47,710 bases of DNA from Bacteroidales bacterium UBA5281 (GCA_002410555.1 DHSR01000038.1:1-47710), one strand, 5' to 3'; shown: positions 35,029 through 43,088, counted from the stretch's first letter. The notes: generated by a model not told the origin, from the sequence alone. Made by a program: numbers and translations.

Positions 35029-36372
35029 ATGAATAAAATTATTGTCGATTTTGAAGCATTAATCGGGCAAAAAAACTGGAATACGCTAAGGCGGGAGCTT
35101 AAAGTGATGGATCCGCTCGACATAGCGGAAATCATTGAACAACTTTCCGATAAGGATGATATTATTCTCTTCCGCTTACTTGCGCGTGAAGATGCAAAAA
35201 ATACCTTTCAACACTTATCACACGACAAACAGGAGCAAATTATTGAAGGGCTTGCCAAAAATGTTAATCGGGTATCGGCCTTGCTCAATGATTTAGAACC
35301 GGATGACCGGACTGCGTTTTTTGAAGAACTTCCCGGTAAAATAACCCAACGCTTACTGCAGCTTCTGTCACCCGAAGAACGGAGTATAGCCACCCGGCTG
35401 CTCGGTTATCCCGAAGATAGTATCGGGAGATTGATGACGCCGGAATTTGTGGCCGTTAAGCCTGAATTTACCGTAACCGAAGCTTTAGCACATATCCGGG
35501 AGTTTGGCCGTGATTCAGAAACGCTGAACCTGATTTATGTGATTGATGAAAACTGGAAACTCATTGATGATATCCGCATCCGGGAGATTCTTTTGGCAGA
35601 ACCTGAACACTTAATCAAAGATTTGATGGACGATCATTTTGTGGCTTTAAGCGCCCTGGACGATCAGGAGTCAGCCATTCGGGTGTTTCAGGATCAGGAC
35701 AGGGTGGCCCTACCGGTCATTGATACAGAAGGATTGCTGATTGGTATTGTTACCATTGACGACGTAATGGACGTGGTGGAAGAAGAGACTACCGAAGACT
35801 TTCATAAATTCGGATCAGTTCAGGGAGCCATCATTAATCCGCTTAAAGCCGGAGTCGGTTTCCTCTACAAAAAGAGAATTGTCTGGCTTATCGCTCTGGT
35901 ATTCATGAATGTTTTTTCGGGAGCTGTACTTGCAAATTTTGAAAATGTTATTCAGGCTACTGTTGCACTTATTTTTTTTCTACCCTTGCTGATTGATAGC
36001 GGAGGAAATGCAGGTGCACAATCAGCCACACTTATGATCCGTTCTCTCGCCATTGGTGACGTAGAATTACGAGATTGGTTCAGATTAATTGGAAAGGAGT
36101 TTTTGGTGTCACTGTTACTTGGGCTTACTATGGCAGTGGGTGTTACTCTTATTGCCAGTGTGCGTGCTCCCGAGATTATGCTTATTGTTGCTTCAACCAT
36201 GGTGCTTACGGTAATCGCAGGCAGTATGGTGGGTCTTTTACTGCCTTTTATTTTTACAAAACTGAAAATTGACCCCGCTGCTGCCAGTGCGCCATTGGTT
36301 ACTTCTATTGCCGACATTACCGGCGTAGTTATTTATTTTTCCATAGCTTCATGGTATTTGGGAATGGGATAA
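35029..36372 (+). CDS. mgtE: Magnesium channel MgtE, copy 2
   Basis: A second 447-residue MgtE that aligns with copy 1 without a gap. The first 60 residues differ at about one third of positions (20 of 60 by eye) while the CBS and membrane parts are nearly the same. All domains are present: LNDLEPDDRTAFFEELPGK, GRLMTPEFVAVKPEFTV, IDTEGLLIGIVTIDDVMDVV, SGGNAGAQSATLMIRSL and SAPLVTSIADITGVVIYFS. A local change, LLIDSGG against LLIGSGG, puts an extra Asp beside the conserved SGGNAG of the membrane domain. It has its own promoter and a different leader, so the copies are probably regulated separately. Confidence 0.94.
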   Translation: MNKIIVDFEALIGQKNWNTLRRELKVMDPLDIAEIIEQLSDKDDIILFRLLAREDAKNTFQHLSHDKQEQIIEGLAKNVNRVSALLNDLEPDDRTAFFEELPGKITQRLLQLLSPEERSIATRLLGYPEDSIGRLMTPEFVAVKPEFTVTEALAHIREFGRDSETLNLIYVIDENWKLIDDIRIREILLAEPEHLIKDLMDDHFVALSALDDQESAIRVFQDQDRVALPVIDTEGLLIGIVTIDDVMDVVEEETTEDFHKFGSVQGAIINPLKAGVGFLYKKRIVWLIALVFMNVFSGAVLANFENVIQATVALIFFLPLLIDSGGNAGAQSATLMIRSLAIGDVELRDWFRLIGKEFLVSLLLGLTMAVGVTLIASVRAPEIMLIVASTMVLTVIAGSMVGLLLPFIFTKLKIDPAAASAPLVTSIADITGVVIYFSIASWYLGMG

Positions 36373-36447
36373 AGGGATTGCAGATTTACCGTCGGTGAGA
36401 TCCGCTTCGCTCCGGTTCGGGTTGCAGATTGGGATTGAATTTCTAAC

Positions 36448-36658
36448 CACCAGTCACCAATCACCACACACTGATTGCAGATTGCGGATTAATTCTTAAC
36501 CACAGATCACTGATCACTGATCACATACTAACCTCAATATTAAAAAGGGGCGAGGGACGAGGGACGGGGGCAAGGAGACGGTGGGACGGGGAGAGAATTA
36601 TAAACCTCTAACCTCTAACCTCTAACCTCTGACTTCTAACCTCTAACTTCCAATCTCT
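36448..36658. repeat. Mosaic of different 7-bp tandem repeats
   Basis: Several heptamer families follow each other: CACCAGT/CACCAAT/CACCACA from 36448, TGCAGAT/TGCGGAT (36476-36489), AGATCAC then TGATCAC twice (36504-36524), GAGGGAC twice with decayed copies (36552-36579), and AACCTCT eight units with decay at the end (36603-36658). From 36448 to 36524 the 7-base register is unbroken although the word changes. Nothing coding is visible from 36373 to 36677 and the DNA is strand-asymmetric. Confidence 0.75.
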
Positions 36659-36677
36659 ATATCAATTGGTAATTTGC

Positions 36678-36685
36678 TAAATTTG
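36678..36685 (+). promoter_or_regulatory. −7 box of the methyltransferase gene
   Basis: TAAATTTG followed by C at 36678-36685. It lies just inside the longest open frame (ATG at 36674), so that start is unlikely; the ATG at 36788 is about 100 nt downstream. Confidence 0.5.
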
Positions 36686-36787
36686 CAAAAGAGTAGATTT
36701 ATTTCTGAGGGTGAGGAAGAATCATTTAAAACTATCAGAACTAAGGCAGTTGCCAGGTCTCTTATTTCAAAACTCACACTTCATGCC

Positions 36788-37540
36788 ATGAACAACAATC
36801 AAAACAGATTTTACACGTCCATTTCAATTTATTATTCCGAAATATTTCCATACAACCCTATGCAGTTGCAATATGTAAAAAGCAGGACGGGGGACTTGCG
36901 TGCGAAAAGATTACTCGATATTGGTTGCGCAACAGGTGAACTGGCGTTTCAACTTGCAACGGAAGGGGCCAATGTTACCGGAATCGATTTAAATGAGGAT
37001 TTGTTGGATCAGGCAATAAGAAAGCGCGGTGGTGCATCTAATCCTGAATTTCAATCTGGCGATATGCTGGAGCTTGAAAACGACTTCAAAGCGGAGCAGT
37101 TTGATGCTATATTGTGTTTTGGGAACACCCTGGTACATCTGGAAACCAAAGAAATGGTGGCTCAAATGTTAAACGGAGTGTCGCAGGTTCTCAAGCCCGG
37201 TGGAAACTTTCTGCTTCAAATCCTGAACTACGACTATATTCTGGATGAGCAGGTTTCTGAACTTCCTTTGATTGAAACCGGAAATATCAGGTTTTTACGC
37301 CAATACCTCTTCGATAAAAACAGTCCGAAAATTCGTTTTTATACGGAACTGTACCTGAAAAAGGAAAATCAAACCGTTGTGAACGAGACCACCTTATTGG
37401 CCTTAAAAAGCAACGAATTGCTTGATTTATTGCGCAATGCCGGATTTCAGGATATTGAGCTTTTCTCTAATTTCAAGCAAGATGCTTTTGGCGGTAAACA
37501 TGTTCCATTGGTGGTTAGTGCGGTTACAGCACCTGACTAG
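36788..37540 (+). CDS. Class I SAM-dependent methyltransferase
   Basis: A 250-residue methyltransferase of the Rossmann type. Motif I is LLDIGCATGELAFQLA, the acidic end of beta-2 is VTGIDLNEDLLDQA, motif IV is FDAILCFGNTLVHL, and the post-motif region is VLKPGGNFLLQILNYD. The start at 36788 (MNNNQNRFYTS) is preferred to 36674 because the −7 box lies at 36678 and the extra residues do not look like the fold. The substrate is unknown; the type is common among small-molecule and tRNA or quinone methyltransferases. Neighbours give no clue. Confidence 0.82.
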   Translation: MNNNQNRFYTSISIYYSEIFPYNPMQLQYVKSRTGDLRAKRLLDIGCATGELAFQLATEGANVTGIDLNEDLLDQAIRKRGGASNPEFQSGDMLELENDFKAEQFDAILCFGNTLVHLETKEMVAQMLNGVSQVLKPGGNFLLQILNYDYILDEQVSELPLIETGNIRFLRQYLFDKNSPKIRFYTELYLKKENQTVVNETTLLALKSNELLDLLRNAGFQDIELFSNFKQDAFGGKHVPLVVSAVTAPD

Positions 37541-37570
37541 TCGACAGGGATTCCGATTCGCTGTAAAAGG

Positions 37571-37612
37571 ATGCGGATTGTTCCTTAGGAATCACTATTT
37601 GAAAATCCGCAT
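37571..37612 (+). terminator. Possible hairpin after the methyltransferase gene
   Basis: ATGCGGATT (37571-37579) pairs with AATCCGCAT (37604-37612); the 24-nt loop itself holds the palindrome TTCCTTAGGAA. The tail is only weakly T-rich (TACCCGTATTTTA), so terminator function is uncertain. Confidence 0.35.
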
Positions 37613-37653
37613 TACCCGTATTTTATAGTATCATGCTGAATAAAATTGATCCT

Positions 37654-37752
37654 ATCAGATAATTTACCCCTTGCATAGGTAATAATATCGGATATTTTAC
37701 CCCCTGCACCGGTAATATTATCGGATATTTTACCCCCTACAGAGGGTATATT
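37654..37752 (+). repeat. Three 33-bp direct repeats upstream of the ATPase gene
   Basis: Contiguous units 37654-37686, 37687-37719 and 37720-37752, without spacers. The common core is GATATTTTACCCCCT followed by a GGTAAT-type stretch. At each junction GGTAA...ATAT meets ATAT...TTACC, so a dyad of about 24 bp spans unit borders. The last unit ends 14 nt before the −7 box of the next gene, placing it over the −33 region, as an operator array would be. Confidence 0.75.
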
Positions 37753-37766
37753 ATCCAATTATGCAT

Positions 37767-37774
37767 TATCTTTG
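37767..37774 (+). promoter_or_regulatory. −7 box of the DUF4143 ATPase gene
   Basis: TATCTTTG followed by C, 16 nt before the ATG. The −33 position falls inside the third 33-bp repeat and has no TTG, which fits a repeat-binding activator or repressor. Confidence 0.55.
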
Positions 37775-37790
37775 CTGAAAACTCAGTAAT

Positions 37791-39002
37791 ATGGTTCGAA
37801 GAAAATTATTCCCAGCTTTACTAGAACACCTGCCAAAGAAGGAATTCAGCATTATAACCGGAGCCAGACAAACCGGAAAATCCACTCTTTTATGGCAATT
37901 GGAAGATTATTGTAAAGAAGCAGGCTTCCCGGTTGTTTTTCTGAACCTTGAGAATAAATCAATCCTTTCCGAATTAAATCTTAGTCCACTCAACCTATTG
38001 AAATTTTTGCCTGAAACTGACCGTAAGGTAATCGTTTTGGTTGATGAGGTTCAATACCTTGATGATCCATCCAATTTTTTAAAATTATTGTACGATGAGT
38101 ATGCCGCAAAAATAAAAATTATCGCCACCGGAAGCAATGCTTTCTACATGAATGATCATTTCAGAGACTCATTGGCCGGAAGAAAAAAGCTGTTTCTTCT
38201 TTATACTTGCGCGTTTGATGAATACCTGGAAATGTCCGGGAAACAGGAATTGCACGAAGAACTTGGCCGAATACAAACAAAGGCAGACTATAAAAGTACC
38301 CGGATTGAACTCCTTTTGATTGAATGGGAAAAATTTATAATTTATGGTGGTTATCCTGCGGTTATTACCGAATCTGATACAGAAGCAAAAATTGACCGCC
38401 TTAAAGAACTCAGGGATTCATTTGTTAAGAGAGATATACTCGAATCGGGCGTACAGAATGAAAATGCATTTTATAAACTTTTCCATCTGCTGGCATCCCA
38501 AACAGGCAATCTGGTGAATATCAACGAGCTGGCATCAACCATTCAGATTAAGAATGAAACTGTAGCCAATTATCTTACAATACTTCAAAAATGCTTCCAT
38601 ATCTCATTGGTTAAGCCCCATTATAATAATGTTCGAAAAGAGTTGATCAGAATGCAAAAAGTATATTTATTGGATACCGGTATGAGAAATAGTCTCCTTA
38701 ACAACTTTCGTCCATTGGCATTAAGAGCAGATCATGGTGAATTGTGGGAGAATATAGTCTATCGTTTGCTTATCGGGAAATATGGAATTGATGAAGTTTA
38801 TTACTGGCGTACCAGCGCGGGCAATGAAATTGATTTTGTGCTTCCGCGTATATCTCAACCCAAAGCAATTGAAGCAAAGTATGACAAAAACCAGGTGAAT
38901 ATTAATAAATACAAACTGTTTTCCTCGGCTTATCCTGGTATACCTTTGGGTTTTTCATGGATGTCTCCCGGCGATGAAGATTTTTTTCGGAGGATTTCTT
39001 AA
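37791..39002 (+). CDS. AAA-type ATPase with DUF4143 nuclease-like domain
   Basis: A 403-residue ATP-binding protein. Walker A is GARQTGKSTLL (about 22-32), Walker B is VIVLVDEVQYL (about 83-93), sensor-like IIATGSNAFYM follows. A winged-helix-like middle (INELASTIQIKNETVANYLTIL) precedes a C-terminal DUF4143 part in which GNEIDFVL and AIEAKY reproduce the Glu/Asp...Glu-x-Lys of PD-(D/E)xK nucleases. Cellular role of this very common family is not established. It is a single gene behind a set of 33-bp repeats, which is the main clue that it is specially regulated. Confidence 0.85.
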   Translation: MVRRKLFPALLEHLPKKEFSIITGARQTGKSTLLWQLEDYCKEAGFPVVFLNLENKSILSELNLSPLNLLKFLPETDRKVIVLVDEVQYLDDPSNFLKLLYDEYAAKIKIIATGSNAFYMNDHFRDSLAGRKKLFLLYTCAFDEYLEMSGKQELHEELGRIQTKADYKSTRIELLLIEWEKFIIYGGYPAVITESDTEAKIDRLKELRDSFVKRDILESGVQNENAFYKLFHLLASQTGNLVNINELASTIQIKNETVANYLTILQKCFHISLVKPHYNNVRKELIRMQKVYLLDTGMRNSLLNNFRPLALRADHGELWENIVYRLLIGKYGIDEVYYWRTSAGNEIDFVLPRISQPKAIEAKYDKNQVNINKYKLFSSAYPGIPLGFSWMSPGDEDFFRRIS

Positions 39003-39116
39003 AGGCTTCTTGTTGAATCATAATCAATGCGTTTCAAACCTTCAAAAGTCTGACATCAGATTAACCAATTGTTTCCTTGCAGCCACATTCTTCCGCTCCA
39101 TTTCCTCCCATAGTTG

Positions 39117-39124
39117 TACTTTTG
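39117..39124 (+). promoter_or_regulatory. −7 box of the yhhQ-like gene
   Basis: TACTTTTG followed by C at 39117-39124, 19 nt before the ATG at 39144. It overlaps the start of an in-frame ATG at 39114, which is therefore not used. Confidence 0.6.
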
Positions 39125-39143
39125 CAGCTCAAACCTTTTATGC

Positions 39144-39845
39144 ATGTCAGAAAATAAAAGCATACCAGACACCAACTTCCGCTATTTCGATGTGATCATG
39201 GCGCTGTTTGTTGCCGTTTTGCTTATCTCGAATTTGGCTTCCACCAAAATCGTATCGCTTTGGATGTTCACTTTTGACGGGGGCACCATTCTATTTCCGC
39301 TTAGCTATATTTTTGGCGATGTTCTTACCGAAGTATATGGTTATCAGCGCTCACGCAAAGTGATATGGACGGGTTTCGGGGCTGCTTTGCTCATGTCGCT
39401 GGTGCTTTGGGTGGTACAGGAAATGCCCCCGGCCACCGATTGGCCCAACCAGTTGGCCTATGAATCACTGCTTGGCTTTGTGCCACGGATTGTGCTGGCC
39501 AGCTTAGTGGCTTATTTCGGAGGTGCCTTTTCCAATGCCTTTATAATGTCGAAACTTAAAATTAAAACCAAAGGCAAGTTCCTGTGGGTGAGGACCATCG
39601 GTTCTACCCTCGTGGGCGAGGGCATTGATACCGCCATCTTTTGCATGGTCGCTTTCTACGGAGTCTTGCCCAACGAATTGCTGATTTCCATCATCATTTC
39701 TAACTATATTTTCAAATCAGGTGTAGAAATACTGTTTACACCCATTACTTATGCCATCATCGGTTTCCTGAAAAAGCGGGAGCAGGTAGATGTTTATGAT
39801 ACGGGAATCAGTTACAACCCATTCAGGTATTTTGTAAAGGAATAA
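39144..39845 (+). CDS. yhhQ: Queuosine precursor transporter, YhhQ/VUT family
   Basis: A 233-residue inner-membrane protein with about six hydrophobic segments. Recognisable stretches are LLISNLASTKIVSLWMF, GGTILFPLSYIFGDVLTEVYG, and the block RTIGSTLVGEGIDTAIFCM. The family imports queuosine precursors (preQ0/preQ1), which QueA, also encoded in this window, would use downstream. The start is set by the promoter box and by the normal family N-terminus. Single gene, with the next gene convergent. Confidence 0.9.
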   Translation: MSENKSIPDTNFRYFDVIMALFVAVLLISNLASTKIVSLWMFTFDGGTILFPLSYIFGDVLTEVYGYQRSRKVIWTGFGAALLMSLVLWVVQEMPPATDWPNQLAYESLLGFVPRIVLASLVAYFGGAFSNAFIMSKLKIKTKGKFLWVRTIGSTLVGEGIDTAIFCMVAFYGVLPNELLISIIISNYIFKSGVEILFTPITYAIIGFLKKREQVDVYDTGISYNPFRYFVKE

Positions 39846-39878
39846 ATGGATTTAGATTTGAAGCCAAATTTTATTAGA

Positions 39879-40451
39879 TCATTCAATGTCAATGTTATAT
39901 CCATATAATAATCCTGCCACACCATTCAGCGAAAAGCGGGCTTTTTTAATGCGGTTTGATTCCGGATGGATGACGTAATTATAAGCAGTTCTGAAATCGG
40001 CTTTCAGCAGTATGGTATTTTCAAAGGTAGCCCCGGCCAGATCGCAATTGTCAAAAACGGAGCTGCTCAAATCACATTCGGTGAAATCTACCTCCTGCAA
40101 TTTGCTATTTTTGAAGGTGGTATTCTTCAGCTTGCGCTGATAGAAGGAGGAGTGGCTGAGGTTGCAGTTATCGAACCACAGTGCCAGGCCAAAAGGATTA
40201 CAATCGTCAAAATGCAGGCCGAGCAGTTTGCATTCCTGAAAACGCACATTGCGAAGCGCGGTGCGGCTCAGTGCAGCGAGACTAAGGTTACAGCCGTTAA
40301 ATTCACAATCAACAAACTTAAAATCGCTCAGACCGGCATTAGAAAAATCGCTATTGCTAAAGCTGCAGGCCACATACTCTCCCAACGGCAGGGGGTTTAC
40401 GGCAAAATCAATTTTATCGAATATCTTATCCAAAAAATAGTCTTGTTTCAT
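39879..40451 (-). CDS. Pentapeptide repeat protein, Qnr/McbG-like
   Basis: A 190-residue protein made almost wholly of pentapeptide repeats with Phe or Leu at the centre, for example SNSDFSNAGLSDFKFVDCEF, CNLSLAALS, CNLSHSSF and CDLSSSVFDNCDLAGATF. These form a right-handed beta-helix; relatives such as Qnr, MfpA and McbG protect DNA gyrase. The C-terminal LLKADFRTAYNYVIHP and NGVAGLLYGYNIDI resemble the Qnr-type end. No drug-resistance role is shown. Its ATG overlaps the TAA of the upstream PNGase F-like gene by one base, so both are read from one transcript. Confidence 0.82.
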   Translation of the reverse strand: MKQDYFLDKIFDKIDFAVNPLPLGEYVACSFSNSDFSNAGLSDFKFVDCEFNGCNLSLAALSRTALRNVRFQECKLLGLHFDDCNPFGLALWFDNCNLSHSSFYQRKLKNTTFKNSKLQEVDFTECDLSSSVFDNCDLAGATFENTILLKADFRTAYNYVIHPESNRIKKARFSLNGVAGLLYGYNIDIE

Positions 40452-42145
40452 TATTTTGGAACTTTTATACTGCCTGTTAATACCCCGGTTACGCCCCAAT
40501 GATTAAAGCTCTCCGCTTCATCCTGCCCCTGATCTATCACTATTTCAAGTACATGTTGACCAGGTTCCAGATTGTTGAGTGGAACCATATCCGGCGGGGT
40601 TAATGTTCCCGGGCACCAATTTGACCTACTTAAATCACTGGACGACAATCCATTGCTAAAGTTACCCGAAGCCGGATTAAGCAAACGGTAAGTGGCACAG
40701 TCTGTCCGCCAGGGAATGGTATTATAAATGGCTTCGCCGTCTATGAATATCTGATTGAGTTTGGGATTAAATTCATCTCCCCCACTCCAGCCGCCATGTC
40801 CGGTACTGGTGTATAAAAGATGAAGATCAGTTACATCTTCAGGTAACTCAAATACTACACGCAATGTATCGTTGTTGAAAAGCCTGCCGTAGTTCTGCCC
40901 TCCCATCTCAAGGGTATTTATGGTGGAAAATAAAGGTAAAATAAACTTAGGAACCATATCTGCCTCTTCCACAGAGCCCGGATAAAAATCCAGTTCGAGA
41001 CTGACAATATGGCCTCCTTTATCATAATTTCCAATAAACACCCCTATCCATACATCTTGTGGTTCCCAGGGAATCAAGGCGGTAACTTCCTGCTTATAAA
41101 CGGCCTCATTTGCCCACAGATAGTTGTTAATCTGACGAATTTCGTTGAAGTGACCTGCCCCAAAGGAGGTAAAAAATCGCATCAACTCAACCGGTGGCTG
41201 ATAATTTGCTTCCTTACGTATGCCCTGATAATTTTTCCCCGAACAATCAGTGAACACCGGAAGCTTACCCAGACCATTCAGATAAGCATCAAGCACAGTA
41301 ATTCCTTCACTTTCCGGAATCATAAACACCGATCCGGTTCTATCGTAAGCATCGCCATTAGAACGGCAGCTTAACTTCACAAAAACATTCCCGCTATTAC
41401 ACATTTCCCGGCTAAGTCTGACTTTCTTTAAAATAACCGAACCCAATGAGAAGTGGTATGTTTTTGCCGCTATTAATTCCTCTCCACTCACTGATTTGGT
41501 CTCTGGATCGAAGTTCACCCTCTCGTCTGTGAAAACAGGCAAACGGGTAAACCTCGAATTGATTTTCACTTCTTCAAACTCGGCATCGCTAAGCTGACGG
41601 GCTTTGTCAGGAGCATATTTTGGAAGTGTAAAGTCTTCCAATGTCTCGATGGAAGTAGCTACAATTTCACGGTTTCCATTTATAACCACCTTTAAGGCCA
41701 ACGCATCTTTCTCCGGTAAAAAACTGGCATAGGGCGACCCCTTAGCAGGAGCTGCTGTAGTATACCACACTTCAATCTTATTAGAGAAATAATTATAAGT
41801 TGCATATTTACATGAATAGCCCAGAATATCCGTTATATTACCGCCGAAAACCGGCTCCGGCAATTCGCTGAAAGGAAGAATGTTTTTATAGGCTGCATTC
41901 CCAAACTGCATGATATTTACAATTTCATTGCGCTTATAATCAATGAATTGCTGAATTTTATCCGTAGCTTTATATAAATACACCAGTTGATCGTGATACA
42001 CAATACTTACCCCTGCCTCACTTTTAATTCCATTTTCGATGCGGTCATAATTTATCTGAAAGACCGGCCTGACCTGAGCACTGCTCAACAATGGGAAACA
42101 GAGCAGTATTATAATGCCGGTAACAGCTTTTTTTAATAAATCCAT
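40451..42145 (-). CDS. PNGase F-type peptide-N-glycosidase with N-terminal GLPGLI-like domain
   Basis: A 564-residue exported protein. After a signal peptide (VTGIIILLCFPLLSSAQ) residues to about 185 look like a GLPGLI-type domain (FQINYDRIENG, LGYSCKYATYNYFSNKIEVW, AKGSPYASFLPEKDALALKV). From about residue 200 to the end it resembles PNGase F: STGHGGWSGGDEFNPKLN, PWRTDCATYRLLNPASGNF, the SSSDLSRSNWCPGT block and LEPGQHVLEIVIDQ. PNGase F removes N-linked glycans from glycoproteins by cutting at Asn. The protein is probably periplasmic or on the cell surface. It is operonic with a pentapeptide repeat gene. Confidence 0.85.
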   Translation of the reverse strand: MDLLKKAVTGIIILLCFPLLSSAQVRPVFQINYDRIENGIKSEAGVSIVYHDQLVYLYKATDKIQQFIDYKRNEIVNIMQFGNAAYKNILPFSELPEPVFGGNITDILGYSCKYATYNYFSNKIEVWYTTAAPAKGSPYASFLPEKDALALKVVINGNREIVATSIETLEDFTLPKYAPDKARQLSDAEFEEVKINSRFTRLPVFTDERVNFDPETKSVSGEELIAAKTYHFSLGSVILKKVRLSREMCNSGNVFVKLSCRSNGDAYDRTGSVFMIPESEGITVLDAYLNGLGKLPVFTDCSGKNYQGIRKEANYQPPVELMRFFTSFGAGHFNEIRQINNYLWANEAVYKQEVTALIPWEPQDVWIGVFIGNYDKGGHIVSLELDFYPGSVEEADMVPKFILPLFSTINTLEMGGQNYGRLFNNDTLRVVFELPEDVTDLHLLYTSTGHGGWSGGDEFNPKLNQIFIDGEAIYNTIPWRTDCATYRLLNPASGNFSNGLSSSDLSRSNWCPGTLTPPDMVPLNNLEPGQHVLEIVIDQGQDEAESFNHWGVTGVLTGSIKVPK

Positions 42146-42176
42146 GGGAGTTATTTTGTTATTTCATGAAACCACG

Positions 42177-42184
42177 CAAATCTA
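42177..42184 (-). promoter_or_regulatory. −7 box of the PNGase F-like gene
   Basis: Minus-strand TAGATTTG followed by C, an exact TAnnTTTG match, 31 nt before the start codon. Confidence 0.5.
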
Positions 42185-42235
42185 CTAAAACCCTGGTTCT
42201 TTTTGTTAAATTCCTGCTTGATTTTCATAATTTCT

Positions 42236-42243
42236 TACCTTTG
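42236..42243 (+). promoter_or_regulatory. −7 box of folB
   Basis: TACCTTTG at 42236-42243, 15 nt before the ATG at 42259. It shows that the open frame upstream to 42166 is not translated. Confidence 0.55.
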
Positions 42244-42258
42244 TTCAAAACTGACACT

Positions 42259-42624
42259 ATGGGAATGATCTCGATAGAAGGTATGGAATTCTTTTCTTAC
42301 CACGGCCATTTTAAGGAAGAACAGGTAATTGGGACCCGTTTTATTGTTGATTTATTTATTCAGGTGGATACCCGCTCAGCTGAAAAAAGCGACAAACTTA
42401 ACGATACGGTAAACTATTTTTCCGTATATGAAACCGTTAAAGCAGAAATGGCCCAACAATCGCACTTGCTGGAACATGTGGCCAACCGCATACTGCTTGC
42501 CGTACATGAACAATACCCGGAAGTTACCGACGCCGAGGTAAAAATATCAAAACTCAATCCGCCTCTGGGAGGTAAAATTGACCGGGTGTGTGTAACCCTT
42601 TCAAGCGAAGATATTTATGAGTGA
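42259..42624 (+). CDS. folB: Dihydroneopterin aldolase
   Basis: A 121-residue enzyme that converts dihydroneopterin to 6-hydroxymethyl-dihydropterin in folate synthesis. Family blocks: ISIEGMEFFSYHGHFKEEQ with the active-site Glu, VIGTRFIVDL, LNDTVNYFSVYETVK, LLEHVANRI, and the C-terminal LNPPLGGKIDRVCV with the catalytic Lys. Length is typical. It overlaps the following CWC gene by 8 nt. Confidence 0.94.
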   Translation: MGMISIEGMEFFSYHGHFKEEQVIGTRFIVDLFIQVDTRSAEKSDKLNDTVNYFSVYETVKAEMAQQSHLLEHVANRILLAVHEQYPEVTDAEVKISKLNPPLGGKIDRVCVTLSSEDIYE

Positions 42625-42814
42625 AGCCGCAAAGCCAACTGTCAAGACCTGTCCGCGCTGTGGCAAGGGCTTTGAATGTCTTCATGCCCCCGGCTGCTGG
42701 TGCTTTGATTATAAAATACCGCCAGAAAATCTGGAGAATCTAAAGCGGGAATATGACAATTGCCTGTGTCCAGTGTGTTTGAAAGATTATACCGAATCGC
42801 CACAAAGGCACTAA
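42617..42814 (+). CDS. Cysteine-rich CWC family protein
   Basis: A 65-residue protein with eight cysteines in the arrangement CPRCGKGFEC, GCWCFDY and CLCPVC, which is the CWC pattern (Cys-Trp-Cys). Such proteins probably bind zinc or another metal; their role is unknown. It overlaps the end of folB by 8 nt, so it is translated with it. The last codons and the stop fall within an inverted repeat. Confidence 0.75.
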   Translation: MSEAAKPTVKTCPRCGKGFECLHAPGCWCFDYKIPPENLENLKREYDNCLCPVCLKDYTESPQRH

Positions 42815-42882
42815 GGCACAAAGTTTCACGAAATGTTTAAAAAATAACTTAGTGTATCTTAGAGTCTTTGTGTCTTAGTGGC
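42799..42882. repeat. Inverted repeat CTTTGTGTCTTAGTGGC, left pair
   Basis: GGCACTAAGGCACAAAG at 42807-42823 and its inverted partner CTTTGTGTCTTAGTGGC at 42866-42882 pair over 17 bases with two mismatches (one a wobble). A third copy in the second orientation is at 43235-43259. The left arm includes the stop codon of the CWC gene. This is an intergenic repeat of the type common in Bacteroidota and could serve as a transcript end. Confidence 0.6.
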
Positions 42883-42984
42883 ATAACTTATTGTATTTTC
42901 GTGTCTTTATGGCAACTATAACTATCTGAAAATCATTTTTTTGCCTTTCGCAGTAAAAATAGGCTTGGATAACATAAAATTTTG

Positions 42985-42992
42985 TAAATTTG
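42985..42992 (+). promoter_or_regulatory. −7 box of tRNA-Cys
   Basis: TAAATTTG followed by C at 42985-42992, 13 nt before the tRNA. TTG at 42965-42967 is 17 nt upstream, slightly closer than usual. Confidence 0.6.
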
Positions 42993-43005
42993 CACCGCAA
43001 TACCG

Positions 43006-43076
43006 GGTCTCGTGGCCGAGTGGCTAGGCAGAGGTCTGCAAAACCTTCTACAGCGGTTCGAATCCGCTCGAGACCT
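43006..43076 (+). tRNA. tRNA-Cys (anticodon GCA)
   Basis: A 71-nt tRNA. The acceptor stem is GGTCTCG with CGAGACC, discriminator T; anticodon stem GAGGT/ACCTT around the loop CTGCAAA gives anticodon GCA; the T arm is GCGGTTCGAATCCGC. The U discriminator fits cysteine tRNA. CCA is not encoded. It is followed by a terminator hairpin. Confidence 0.95.
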
Positions 43077-43088
43077 CCCTATTACTAT

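Noticed and set aside
37654..37752. CRISPR array
   Set aside because: Three units are contiguous with no unique spacers, and no cas gene lies nearby.
39966..40502. Plus-strand ORF of 178 codons over the pentapeptide repeat gene
   Set aside because: The regular repeats of the real gene on the minus strand create an artificial repetitive frame on the plus strand.
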